A stretch of DNA of 64,000 bases from Neisseriaceae bacterium (lineage in GTDB: Bacteria; Pseudomonadota; Gammaproteobacteria; Burkholderiales; UBA11063): NCBI GenBank assembly GCA_003963245.1, contig RXJX01000007.1, positions 83,137 to 147,136 on the forward strand. The letters run 5' to 3'. Below the pieces are notes generated by a model that was given only the letters and a program-made list of their open reading frames with translations, was not told the DNA's origin and searched no databases. How positions within the stretch are numbered: the first letter of the stretch is position 1; each line of letters begins with the position of its first letter. Shown in pieces: positions 35,812 to 44,195 of this stretch. A program made the position numbers and the translations under genes.

Positions 35812-35841
35812 AGTTATTTTGAATAACTACTCTCTTATTTT

Positions 35842-35868
35842 ACACGAGTTGATTTTATCAACTCGTGT
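35842..35868 (+). terminator. Hairpin between gspG and gspH
   Basis: Perfect 12-bp stem (35842-35853 with 35857-35868) with a 3-base loop, followed by TGTTTTG. It could partially terminate after gspG or stabilise its mRNA. This would fit the higher demand for the major pseudopilin. Confidence 0.7.
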
Positions 35869-35890
35869 TGTTTTGCACTGCTGTATTTAA

Positions 35891-36358
35891 ATGAGAGCAG
35901 CCCACAACAGGGGATTTACCCTAATTGAGATGATTATTGTGATTGTAATAATCGCAGTAATGTCAGCGGTGGTAACTCTAAATGTTGGAGCTCCGAATTA
36001 TTCGCGTTTTATGGCAGGTGTTGAGAAATTATCAAGCACCATGTCAATCTTATCTGATGAGGCCATTTTTACCAGTAGTGTAATTTCTTGTGATGTTGAC
36101 ATGACTTCGGTTAGCTGTAAAAAATACCGAGATGGTGAGTGGAATGACTTAGAATTGCGCCGCTTGGTTTCATGGGGTTGGCCAACTGGTTTTAAGATTT
36201 CGCGAATAACGGTAAACGGAGTCCCTCTAAAAGATAAGCAGCCGATTAGATTTCTTCCGAGTGGTGACAATGGTGGTATTTCAATAGAGGTTACCAACGG
36301 AGAATTTTCTGCTTGGATTGATAGTGATCTGTCGGGAAGATTTAAGGTTGCAAATTAA
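35891..36358 (+). CDS. gspH: Type II secretion minor pseudopilin GspH
   Basis: A 155-residue prepilin-like protein. It has a short leader, the cleavage site NRGFTLIEMIIVIVIIAVM and a C-terminal beta-rich domain ending WIDSDLSGRFKV. GspH is one of four minor pseudopilins that cap the T2SS pseudopilus. It lies 79 bases after gspG, beyond the hairpin, and directly precedes gspI with no gap. Confidence 0.88.
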   Translation: MRAAHNRGFTLIEMIIVIVIIAVMSAVVTLNVGAPNYSRFMAGVEKLSSTMSILSDEAIFTSSVISCDVDMTSVSCKKYRDGEWNDLELRRLVSWGWPTGFKISRITVNGVPLKDKQPIRFLPSGDNGGISIEVTNGEFSAWIDSDLSGRFKVAN

Positions 36359-36724
36359 TTGAAGAAGCAAAATGGTTTTACTCTAATTGAGTGTTTGGTA
36401 GCGCTATTTATTGTTGCCGTAGTCTTGGCATCTGCTTCAAGAGCAATAGGTTTGATTATTAGTGATGTTCATGACAGCTTTGTTCGTGAGGTAGCCACTT
36501 GGGTCGCAGAAAATGAGTACAATCAGTATTTGTTAGATCAAAAATATCCGGATCTAGGGATAGTCAAGAAGCAGCTGAGCTCAGCAGGCGTTGATTTTAA
36601 CGTTACAGAAACCGTTTTGCAGACACCCAACCCATATTTTAGAAGACTTGAGATTACAATTAGTGAAAAATCAACCCCTGATCATATGATTTATAAAACG
36701 GTGAACTTCATTGCGCAATATTAA
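36359..36724 (+). CDS. gspI: Type II secretion minor pseudopilin GspI
   Basis: A 121-residue minor pseudopilin. The TTG at 36359 directly follows the gspH stop. The leader is KKQNG|FTLIECLVALFIVAVV; the cysteine at position 6 of the mature helix is not unusual. WVAENEYNQYLLDQKYPDLG is the typical GspI motif region (xxNxxxxxxL). It forms the pseudopilus tip with GspJ and GspK. The next gene overlaps by 14 bases. Confidence 0.88.
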   Translation: MKKQNGFTLIECLVALFIVAVVLASASRAIGLIISDVHDSFVREVATWVAENEYNQYLLDQKYPDLGIVKKQLSSAGVDFNVTETVLQTPNPYFRRLEITISEKSTPDHMIYKTVNFIAQY

Positions 36725-37340
36725 TCGACTAGGCTATCAATATAAGCGGCAATCCGGTTTTACCTTGATTGAGCTGATGGTTGCTGTTATTATCTTCGCT
36801 TTTATCTCAGTGGTCTCTTACCGAATTATAACTAGCTTGGTTACTACCAAAGAAGTGGCAGGTGCTGCACAGACTAAATGGGGTGATTTGTCTTTGGTTA
36901 TGTCTAACTTTGGTGGAAGTTGGAACCGGGTAATTCCGTTAGTTGCTAGAGATCAGGATGGTAATGTTTTGCCAGCGGTATTGGGGAGCCCTAAACTGAA
37001 AGGTATGTATGATTCCCAGTTAGAGTTAACTCTTAGTGGCTATATTGGAGATCAGGTTTATGGTACTTCTCCACCAAAGCGGATTGGCTATCGTTTTTAT
37101 AACGGTAGTTTATATTTAGTAACGTGGCCAGTGTTAAACCGAGTTTTGAGTACTCAGCCAATTATTGACTTATTGATTGCCAATGTACAGCAATTTGAAG
37201 TCTTATACCTTTATCCCGATAACCAGTGGCGGGATAGTTGGCCTCCATTAGGTGGTGATCCAACCGTTCTACCAACAGGCATTAAAATTACTTTTCAGCT
37301 TAAGACTGGTGAAAAAATAGAACGGAGCTGGTCGATATAA
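36711..37340 (+). CDS. gspJ: Type II secretion minor pseudopilin GspJ
   Basis: A 209-residue minor pseudopilin starting TTG inside the gspI gene. The leader ends RQSG|FTLIELMVAVIIFAFISVVSY. The globular domain with GDLSLVMSNFGGSWNRVIPL and a terminal KITFQLKTGEKIERSW matches GspJ. The leader is longer than usual (about 16 residues), so a later start may be used. It overlaps gspK by one base. Confidence 0.87.
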   Translation: MRNINRLGYQYKRQSGFTLIELMVAVIIFAFISVVSYRIITSLVTTKEVAGAAQTKWGDLSLVMSNFGGSWNRVIPLVARDQDGNVLPAVLGSPKLKGMYDSQLELTLSGYIGDQVYGTSPPKRIGYRFYNGSLYLVTWPVLNRVLSTQPIIDLLIANVQQFEVLYLYPDNQWRDSWPPLGGDPTVLPTGIKITFQLKTGEKIERSWSI

Positions 37341-38371
37341 TGAAACATAATCGGGGTGCTGCACTGGTAACTGTGCTGGTAATTGTCTTTATTGTAATGG
37401 CAATTGTTGCTAACTTAACGGTTACTAACTTTAGAATGATTAAACGCTTGGAGAATCGCCAATTAATCGAGCAGGCCACTACCATTGCTTATAGCGCGAT
37501 GGATTTTAGTCGTGCAGTTTTGGCAACCAGCGGTGCAACTTCAAGCACTGATACACTTAATGATGTCTGGGCAAAAGGTTTACCAAAAACTTTGCTTATG
37601 GATGAAATTTATATGAGTGGCTATTTGCTGGATGAACAAAGTAAATTTAATATTAATGATTTGGTTGCCAGTGGTCAAGTAAACCAAAACGTTTTAAATC
37701 AATTCACAGCGTTACTAGGATATCTTAACTTACCACAAAGTTTAGCATATAATATTGCTTATTATATGGCTGCTCCCCAGTTTCAAAGTGATATAATGCA
37801 AGAATATATGCGTGGTAAACCAGCATATCGTCCTGCCGGTAGACCGTTAGTTGATTTATCTGAATTGATTCTGGTAAAAGGAATGACACCTGAGATTAAT
37901 CAAAAACTGGCACAATACATAACTGCGATTCCAGTGAATGGTTATGGCTTGACGGTTGAAAGTATGGAAAGTGCAATACAGAATAACAAACAAGCGACGC
38001 TTCCAGTACCGACTGGCTTTGGTTCAATGGTTAACGTTAATACTGCCTCTGCTGAAGTTATAGCAGCAAAAGGTGGGATACCTCTAAATGTCGCGCAGCG
38101 TATGATTAGTTATCGTAATTCTCAGCCGTTTAAGACAGCACAAGATATTACGACGTTTTTGACTACAAATGGAGTAAATACAAATAGCAGTAATACTCCG
38201 AATAAAAATGGTCCAACTTTAAATGTGGGCGGGCTAGGTGTGAGTTCTAGTTACTTTACTATCCATGCAGTTGTAGATGATCAGGCTGATCAATTTCGCT
38301 GGGTAGGATTTGTTTATCGACAAAACCGTAGTGGTCAATGGCCGCAAATTTTATGGCAACATCCTGAATGA
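37340..38371 (+). CDS. gspK: Type II secretion minor pseudopilin GspK
   Basis: A 343-residue pseudopilin: RGAALVTVLVIVFIVMAIVAN is the N-terminal helix, where family members have G-x-A-L-x instead of FTLIE. SGYLLDEQSKFNINDLV is the typical GspK (D/E)EQ(S/G)KxNxN signature. A helix-hairpin-helix-like VNVNTASAEVIAAKGGI follows. It caps the pseudopilus. The length is typical. It overlaps gspL by four bases. Confidence 0.92.
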   Translation: MKHNRGAALVTVLVIVFIVMAIVANLTVTNFRMIKRLENRQLIEQATTIAYSAMDFSRAVLATSGATSSTDTLNDVWAKGLPKTLLMDEIYMSGYLLDEQSKFNINDLVASGQVNQNVLNQFTALLGYLNLPQSLAYNIAYYMAAPQFQSDIMQEYMRGKPAYRPAGRPLVDLSELILVKGMTPEINQKLAQYITAIPVNGYGLTVESMESAIQNNKQATLPVPTGFGSMVNVNTASAEVIAAKGGIPLNVAQRMISYRNSQPFKTAQDITTFLTTNGVNTNSSNTPNKNGPTLNVGGLGVSSSYFTIHAVVDDQADQFRWVGFVYRQNRSGQWPQILWQHPE

Positions 38372-39687
38372 CAAATTTACGTTTATTTATTCATACTGAA
38401 GATTTGCTTTCTGCTAGCTGGCAGAGTATTGAGCAGAATGATATCCACGATAGTGGTGAGGGCAAGGTTGCGGATATTTTGCAATTTGAATTTGAAAGTG
38501 TTGAAATTTATCTGGCACCGACTCTTGCTACGATAATCAAGGTTGAGCTTGGTTCGGTTAGTGATCGCCGGATTAATGATGATTTTTTATTAAGCTTGGT
38601 TGAAGACAGTTTGGCTGAAGAGATCGAAAATTGTAAACCTATTTTATTACGGTTAAATGACGGAGTTGCATATGTCGCAATTGTTAACCGAGTTTTCCAT
38701 ACCCATTTATTAGAGTTATTAAGTGAGCAGATAAAAAAAGTACGTTTTATTCAACCTTTTCCATATTGCATTCCGCTCGAGCGTGATGGTGTTTGGGTTG
38801 TTTATCTTATTGGGCACAATAAATTCGTGCGAACATCTCAATATGAGTACTATTTGCTTGATGATCAAAAGCCAATTCCAGTGGTACTTGAGCAAATGTT
38901 ACAAAATTATGAAGAGACGACAATTACGCTTTATACTGATGATGAAACTGTTGCTGATGAACTTAAGGCTACGTATAAATTAAATTGTACCCTGCAGCAT
39001 GATATATTGTATGGTGTTAGCAATTGGAATTTTTATAATGAGAAGAGTAAGCGATTTAACTTAAAGTTGCAGTCTGAGACTTCATCTAGTATCTTGAGAC
39101 TTGGACGTTATTTAGGCTACTTTGCAATTATCTTTGTTATTTATTGGTTATTAAATTTAGGTTTCATGCTAATTGAACGTTCACGTTTACAGTCGCAGTT
39201 AGGTAGTGATTTAAAGGGGATTACAACTAGCACTTCTTTTAGTCCACAGCTTCTTTCTCAAGTTGACGATAAATTAACAGCATTGGCTCATACTAAAGGT
39301 GCTTATGCTGCAAGTGATATGGTTAGTTTATTAGATATTTTTTTGCGCACTATGCCTGATGTTAATAGCTCAATGATTGCTGGTATTCAGTATTCTGGTA
39401 GTCAGTTAACGATATTTTTAAATAGTCAGTTTGATCCATCAGGATTTCCAAATGACCAAATTATTTTGGCAACTAAGCGGATTGGTGCTGATATTTATGA
39501 TTATAAAACCTATCAGGCTGGTCAAAATACCAGCAATAACCAAACTAATAATGGTGGCGGGGCTTTAGCTGATAGCAGCAGCTCTTCTAGCACCACTAAC
39601 GCGGCGGTTATGCAGGATGCGGCTTGGGTGATTAATTTACAAATTATTTCCAGAATGGATAATTTAGATGAACGCAAAGTTAAGTAA
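38368..39687 (+). CDS. gspL: Type II secretion cytoplasmic-membrane linker GspL
   Basis: A 439-residue bitopic protein: an actin-like cytoplasmic domain (about residues 1-240), one membrane helix (YLGYFAIIFVIYWLLNLGFML) and a periplasmic ferredoxin-like domain. It recruits the GspE ATPase to the inner membrane and pairs with GspM. Conservation is low, as usual; the identification rests on position and architecture. A Ser/Asn/Gly-rich insert lies near the C-terminus. It overlaps gspM by 20 bases. Confidence 0.85.
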   Translation: MTNLRLFIHTEDLLSASWQSIEQNDIHDSGEGKVADILQFEFESVEIYLAPTLATIIKVELGSVSDRRINDDFLLSLVEDSLAEEIENCKPILLRLNDGVAYVAIVNRVFHTHLLELLSEQIKKVRFIQPFPYCIPLERDGVWVVYLIGHNKFVRTSQYEYYLLDDQKPIPVVLEQMLQNYEETTITLYTDDETVADELKATYKLNCTLQHDILYGVSNWNFYNEKSKRFNLKLQSETSSSILRLGRYLGYFAIIFVIYWLLNLGFMLIERSRLQSQLGSDLKGITTSTSFSPQLLSQVDDKLTALAHTKGAYAASDMVSLLDIFLRTMPDVNSSMIAGIQYSGSQLTIFLNSQFDPSGFPNDQIILATKRIGADIYDYKTYQAGQNTSNNQTNNGGGALADSSSSSSTTNAAVMQDAAWVINLQIISRMDNLDERKVK

Positions 39688-40201
39688 GCAGATTGAAAAG
39701 CTAAACGACTTAATTGGTCCTAAGCTTCAATTACTCAAAATGAAATGGTTGCAACTGCAACCACGCGAACAGCAGTTGGTCGGTCTGATGGGCGCTTTCA
39801 TTGCTATTTTAGTATTATTTACGATGGTAACTAGCATAATTAGTTTTAACCGCAATTTATCACAGTATGTAAATAATTTATTTAAATTTTCAGTTTACTC
39901 TAAACAAGCTGCCAATACGTATAAATCGATTAACAAGATTGAGGCCAATAGTTTTAATCAAGCTAATTTAGAGCAAGTGAAGGGTGATGTCTCGCAAGTA
40001 TTAAAAATTAAAGATCCCGATATTTTGATTCAAGATGGGCAAATGACGGTCAACGTGCCAAATGCTGAGTTTACTCAAGTAATGGCGTTGTTAGAGCAGT
40101 TTCGTCGTAGCTACGGTATATTTCCATCTCAAGTAAATATTGTGCGTCAAACAAGGACGGGCTTTGTTTCTTTTAATGCAACTTTTTGGATCAAACAATA
40201 A
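39668..40201 (+). CDS. gspM: Type II secretion protein GspM
   Basis: A 177-residue bitopic protein with the typical REQQLVGLMGAFIAILVLFTMV opening helix and a small periplasmic ferredoxin-like domain (NVPNAEFTQVMALLEQFRRSYGI). It partners GspL in the inner-membrane platform. It is coupled by overlap to gspL upstream and by TAATG to gspN downstream. Confidence 0.87.
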   Translation: MNAKLSKQIEKLNDLIGPKLQLLKMKWLQLQPREQQLVGLMGAFIAILVLFTMVTSIISFNRNLSQYVNNLFKFSVYSKQAANTYKSINKIEANSFNQANLEQVKGDVSQVLKIKDPDILIQDGQMTVNVPNAEFTQVMALLEQFRRSYGIFPSQVNIVRQTRTGFVSFNATFWIKQ

Positions 40202-40926
40202 TGAAAAAATGGCATAAATTTTCTTTAATTGGCTTGTTTGCAGTGAGCTTCATTTCCAGCCTTGTTATTAATATGCCTGCTTGGTTAATGGGAACAATTA
40301 TTCATCATTATTCTCAAAACCGCCTGGATGTGATTAATGAGCGTGGCAGCTTTTGGAACGGGCGAGCATTGCTGATTGGTGAAGATGCTAGTGGCAAGAA
40401 TGCGATACCTTTGATGATGGTTAACTGGAAAATAAAGCTTGGAATCAGTAATTTTATTAACATAAATTTGAGTTCTTCAAGTCAGACAATTGCTAATCTA
40501 GACTTAACAAAAAATGGTCTGCAGCTATCGAAAGTAAATTTATCATTGTCTTTGGATCAGCTATCACCATTTTTAGGTAATTTAAATAGCTTAAATCTTT
40601 CTGGAAATGTTCATGTTACAGCAGATAAGCTTCTAGCTGGAAAGAAAATGGAAGGAATGATTATAGTTAAATTAGATGATGTTGGCTCTGGGATGTCTCC
40701 AGTTAATCCAATTGGTTCTTATAGTGTTAATTTTGATCTATCTACAATGGGAATAAACATAAGCAGCAATCCTAATTCAGTTATTGATGTATCTGGTAAT
40801 GGTAGTGTAAAAAGTTTAGTTTTAAACTCTAAGGTTCAACCAGACAAAAAAGAGAAGTTATTGCAGTTTATGACGATGACTGGTATTCCGCAAGCAGATG
40901 GATCTTATCAGATGAAGGCATTCTAA
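40201..40926 (+). CDS. gspN: Type II secretion protein GspN
   Basis: A 241-residue protein with an N-terminal membrane helix and a beta-rich periplasmic domain. The segments NMPAWLMG, INERGSFWNGRALL and LDQLSPFLGNLNSLNLSGNVHVTADKL are typical of GspN. It is an accessory, non-essential component present in some T2SS clusters. The start ATG 40201 overlaps the gspM stop, so the longer TTG start at 40186 is not needed. It overlaps rlmB by one base. Confidence 0.82.
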   Translation: MKKWHKFSLIGLFAVSFISSLVINMPAWLMGTIIHHYSQNRLDVINERGSFWNGRALLIGEDASGKNAIPLMMVNWKIKLGISNFININLSSSSQTIANLDLTKNGLQLSKVNLSLSLDQLSPFLGNLNSLNLSGNVHVTADKLLAGKKMEGMIIVKLDDVGSGMSPVNPIGSYSVNFDLSTMGINISSNPNSVIDVSGNGSVKSLVLNSKVQPDKKEKLLQFMTMTGIPQADGSYQMKAF

Positions 40927-41675
40927 TGGCTGATCTAATATACGGCTTTCATAGTGTTAGTCCGCTGCTATGGCAAAGCCCTGAGAAAATAGCGGTTATT
41001 TACTTAGATAGCAAACGTCAGGACAAACGGGTCACAGAATTATTGCAGCTAGCAGAAGAGAAATCTATTGCTATTGAGTTGGTTAATTCAACTAAGTTAG
41101 ACAAGTTGTGTGGTAATGGTAAGCATCAGGGTGTAGTCGCTGAGTTAAGTGAAGAAATTGTTAAAAAAAGCCTTACTTTAAAAGCAGTATTGGCCGAGTT
41201 AGCTGACAAGACTGACTCAATACTGATGGTTTTAGATGGTGTAACTGACCCACATAACTTAGGTGCAATCATCCGTAGTTGCGATTGTTTTGGGGTGGAT
41301 GCGGTGATTATTCCTAAGGATAATTCGGCAAGCGTTAACGCTACCGTTGCAAAAGTCGCAGTTGGTGCAATTAATAACCTGCCAGTTATCATTGTCAATA
41401 ATTTAGCGCGTAGTTTAGAAGAAATTAAAGATGCAGGCTATTGGATTGCTGGTACAACGTTGGCTGAGCGTTCGGTAAGCTTATTTGAGTTCAAACCAGA
41501 TCGTAGAATGACTTGGGTTATGGGTGCAGAAGGCACTGGTATTCGCCGCTTGGTTGCAGAAAATTGTGATTATTTGGTTAGTATTCCGATGTATGGAAAA
41601 ACCCAGTCATTGAATGTTTCGGTAGCAACAGGTGTTGTTTTGTCATATAGTAAATATACTCAAGAAAAATTGTAA
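40926..41675 (+). CDS. rlmB: 23S rRNA (guanosine-2'-O)-methyltransferase RlmB
   Basis: A 249-residue SpoU/TrmH-family methyltransferase acting on a guanosine of 23S rRNA during 50S assembly. It has an N-terminal substrate-binding domain opening LIYGFHSVSPLLW, then the SPOUT motifs LVLDGVTDPHNLGAIIRSCDCFG, VMGAEGTGIRRL and SIPMYGKTQSLNVSVATGVVL. The latter forms the trefoil knot. Translationally coupled to gspN (TAATG), which puts a housekeeping gene at the end of the secretion operon. Confidence 0.95.
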   Translation: MADLIYGFHSVSPLLWQSPEKIAVIYLDSKRQDKRVTELLQLAEEKSIAIELVNSTKLDKLCGNGKHQGVVAELSEEIVKKSLTLKAVLAELADKTDSILMVLDGVTDPHNLGAIIRSCDCFGVDAVIIPKDNSASVNATVAKVAVGAINNLPVIIVNNLARSLEEIKDAGYWIAGTTLAERSVSLFEFKPDRRMTWVMGAEGTGIRRLVAENCDYLVSIPMYGKTQSLNVSVATGVVLSYSKYTQEKL

Positions 41676-41691
41676 TAGTTAAGGAAAATTA

Positions 41692-42888
41692 ATGGATATT
41701 CAGCAACAGTTAGCAGTAATAAAAAAAGGTGTTGATGAGATACTACTTGAACAAGAATTAGTTGAAAAATTAAAATTAAACCGTCCGCTACGCGTGAAAG
41801 CTGGCTTTGATCCTACTGCTCCGGATTTACATTTGGGGCATGTGGTGTTATTGACTAAAATGCGTCAACTGCAGGATTTAGGTCATCATATTATGTTTTT
41901 AATCGGTGATTTTACGGGGATGATCGGTGACCCAACTGGTAAAAATGCCACCCGCCCACCTTTGACTCCGGAGCAAATTAAGATAAATGCCGAGACTTAT
42001 ACTAAACAAGTGTTCAAAGTCTTAGATCCAAATAAAACAGAGATTTGTTTTAATTCTAAATGGCTAAATGAGCTTGGCGCAGCTGGAATGCTAAAATTAG
42101 CTGCAAGCCAGACGGTTGCGCGGATGTTGGAGCGAGATGATTTTTCCAAACGGTTTAAGAATAATCAATCAATTTCAATTCATGAGTTTATGTATCCATT
42201 GTTGCAAGGTTATGATTCGGTTGCAATGCAAGCTGATATTGAGCTTGGTGGTACTGATCAACGTTTTAATTTACTAATGGGGCGTGAATTACAAAAGCAA
42301 TATGGACAAAGTACTCAGGTTCTAATTATGTTGCCACTTTTGGTTGGCTTGGATGGCGTAAATAAAATGTCTAAGTCGTTAGGCAACTATATTGGCATTG
42401 CAGAGTCACCAACCGAGATTTTTGGTAAAGTAATGAGTGTGTCTGATGAACTAATGTGGAGCTATTTTGATTTGGTCTCACTATTAAATACAAATGAAAT
42501 CGAGCAGCTTAAAAAGCAAGTACAAAATGGTGAAAATCCACGTAATATCAAAGTTAAATTAGCTATGGAATTAGTTGCCCGCTTCCATGATCAATCGGCA
42601 GCAGAAATGGCATTGGCTGATTTTGAAACCAAGTTTAAACGTAATGAGATTCCATCTGATCTCGAGTTGCAGGAATTTGCTTTAGAAAATACGACGATTG
42701 GTCTTGGTGTACTATTAAAGCAAGCTGGCTTAGTTGCTTCAACCAGTGAAGGGGCACGCATGATCGAGCAGGGTGGAGTTAAGATTGACGGCGAAAAAGT
42801 AGCAGATAAAAATCATCAGTTGGCTAAAGGTGATACCTTTGTTGTTCAGGTTGGTAAACGTAAATTTGCTAAACTTAAACTTAACTAA
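41692..42888 (+). CDS. tyrS: Tyrosyl-tRNA synthetase
   Basis: A 398-residue class I synthetase charging tRNA-Tyr. The HIGH-type motif HLGH is at 47-50 and KMSKS at 225-229. [15 protein letters not shown] and a C-terminal S4 RNA-binding domain ([25 protein letters not shown]) are present. The length and the GxxDQ motif match the short proteobacterial TyrRS form. It follows rlmB after 16 bases with an AAGGAAA site, and ends with a terminator. Confidence 0.97.
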   Translation: MDIQQQLAVIKKGVDEILLEQELVEKLKLNRPLRVKAGFDPTAPDLHLGHVVLLTKMRQLQDLGHHIMFLIGDFTGMIGDPTGKNATRPPLTPEQIKINAETYTKQVFKVLDPNKTEICFNSKWLNELGAAGMLKLAASQTVARMLERDDFSKRFKNNQSISIHEFMYPLLQGYDSVAMQADIELGGTDQRFNLLMGRELQKQYGQSTQVLIMLPLLVGLDGVNKMSKSLGNYIGIAESPTEIFGKVMSVSDELMWSYFDLVSLLNTNEIEQLKKQVQNGENPRNIKVKLAMELVARFHDQSAAEMALADFETKFKRNEIPSDLELQEFALENTTIGLGVLLKQAGLVASTSEGARMIEQGGVKIDGEKVADKNHQLAKGDTFVVQVGKRKFAKLKLN

Positions 42889-42907
42889 AAGATTCATAAT
42901 GCTAGAG

Positions 42908-42932
42908 CCAACCTAATTCGGTTGGTTTTTTT
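42908..42932 (+). terminator. Rho-independent terminator after tyrS
   Basis: CCAACC (42908-42913) pairs with GGTTGG (42920-42925), extended by two weaker pairs, with a 6-base loop and a T7 tract. Confidence 0.85.
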
Positions 42933-42952
42933 GACTAAAGAACGCAAATACC

Positions 42953-44188
42953 ATGAAGAAATCTATCTTTATTGCCGCATTAGGTACTTTGATTGAGTAC
43001 TATGATTATGCTATTTTTAGTATGTTTTTACCTTTTCTAGCACCCACATTTTTTCCGGCAAATTCAGCATACGATGCTCTTATTATGGGGTTTTATGCTA
43101 TTTTGATTGCTTCAATTGCTCGTCCATTGGGTGGGATTGTATTTGGTGCTATCGGTGATCGCTTTGGACGCAGGAGAGCATTACTTATATCTCTATATGG
43201 AATTGCCATAGCCACTTTAGTAATCGGATTTTTGCCGGGTTTTAAGTCAATTGGTCTGGCAGCCATGATAATTTTAACTTTGGTGCGTGCAGTACAGATG
43301 TTATGTTACGGTGGTGAATATAGTGGTGCAGGTATTTATGTAGTTGAACTGGCTAAAGCGCGTTATATGAGTTTAGTTGGTGCTGTGCTTACTGCGATGG
43401 CATTGGTCGGTTCAGTTGTTGCCTCATTAATTGGAATGCTTCTTACTTGGCATGATCCGACTAATCCCAACTGGCGCTTGGCTTTTATTTTAGGCGGAGT
43501 AGTCGGATTAATTGCAATATACTTCAGACAAGGTATGGCAGATTCAGTTAATCATGAAGATCTTACTAAGCGTGAATCATTGGTTAAAATTATCGTAACT
43601 TACCCGAAACAATTATTTGCTGGAGTTTGTATCGGCGGATTTTCAACTCTCCCATTCACAACGGTACTCTCATTTATAAATCCAGTTTTAAAGACTAAAG
43701 GTTATTTTAGTGGTTTTGCATTTATGACCTTACAGTTTGTTCTGTCAAGTATCGCGGTTATTGTTCTTATCAGTTCCGGATTGATTGCAGATCGTGTTAC
43801 TCCAGCCAAAGTTATGCGTTATGCAAGTATTGCATTGCTAATCTTATCTGTTCCACTCGGATTTATGCTGCAAAGCTATTCCTTATGGTTGATAATCTGT
43901 GCCGAAGTCATCTTAGTCGTGCTAAATGAATTATTACTTGGACCTTCAAATGCTTATTTAAAGCAGTTATTTCCTGTCAATTGTCGTTATCGCGGTGTAG
44001 CATTTAGCTTTTGCTTGGGAATGTCACTAGTTGGTGGTTTAACTCCACTGATTGAAAATTGGCTATATCTAAATACTGGTCATATGGCTGCTATTTCTAT
44101 TTGGTTAATACTCATCAGTGGTTTGACTTGGTTTTCACTACATAATATTGTACCACAGTTGGTTAATCCTGAATTAAAGCAAGAGTAA
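42953..44188 (+). CDS. MFS transporter, metabolite:H+ symporter (ProP-like) type
   Basis: A 411-residue major facilitator with 12 membrane segments. The N-terminal GTLIEYYDYAIFSMFLPFLAP is the MHS-family signature (ProP, KgtP, ShiA, CitA). The loop GAIGDRFGRRRALLISL is the MFS loop 2-3 motif. CYGGEYSGAGIYVVELA corresponds to the GGExxGA motif of this family. The substrate may be an organic acid or osmolyte. It stands beside a secreted hydrolase gene, 7 bases downstream, so the transporter could take up hydrolysis products (inference). Confidence 0.85.
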   Translation: MKKSIFIAALGTLIEYYDYAIFSMFLPFLAPTFFPANSAYDALIMGFYAILIASIARPLGGIVFGAIGDRFGRRRALLISLYGIAIATLVIGFLPGFKSIGLAAMIILTLVRAVQMLCYGGEYSGAGIYVVELAKARYMSLVGAVLTAMALVGSVVASLIGMLLTWHDPTNPNWRLAFILGGVVGLIAIYFRQGMADSVNHEDLTKRESLVKIIVTYPKQLFAGVCIGGFSTLPFTTVLSFINPVLKTKGYFSGFAFMTLQFVLSSIAVIVLISSGLIADRVTPAKVMRYASIALLILSVPLGFMLQSYSLWLIICAEVILVVLNELLLGPSNAYLKQLFPVNCRYRGVAFSFCLGMSLVGGLTPLIENWLYLNTGHMAAISIWLILISGLTWFSLHNIVPQLVNPELKQE

Positions 44189-44195
44189 CATTATT

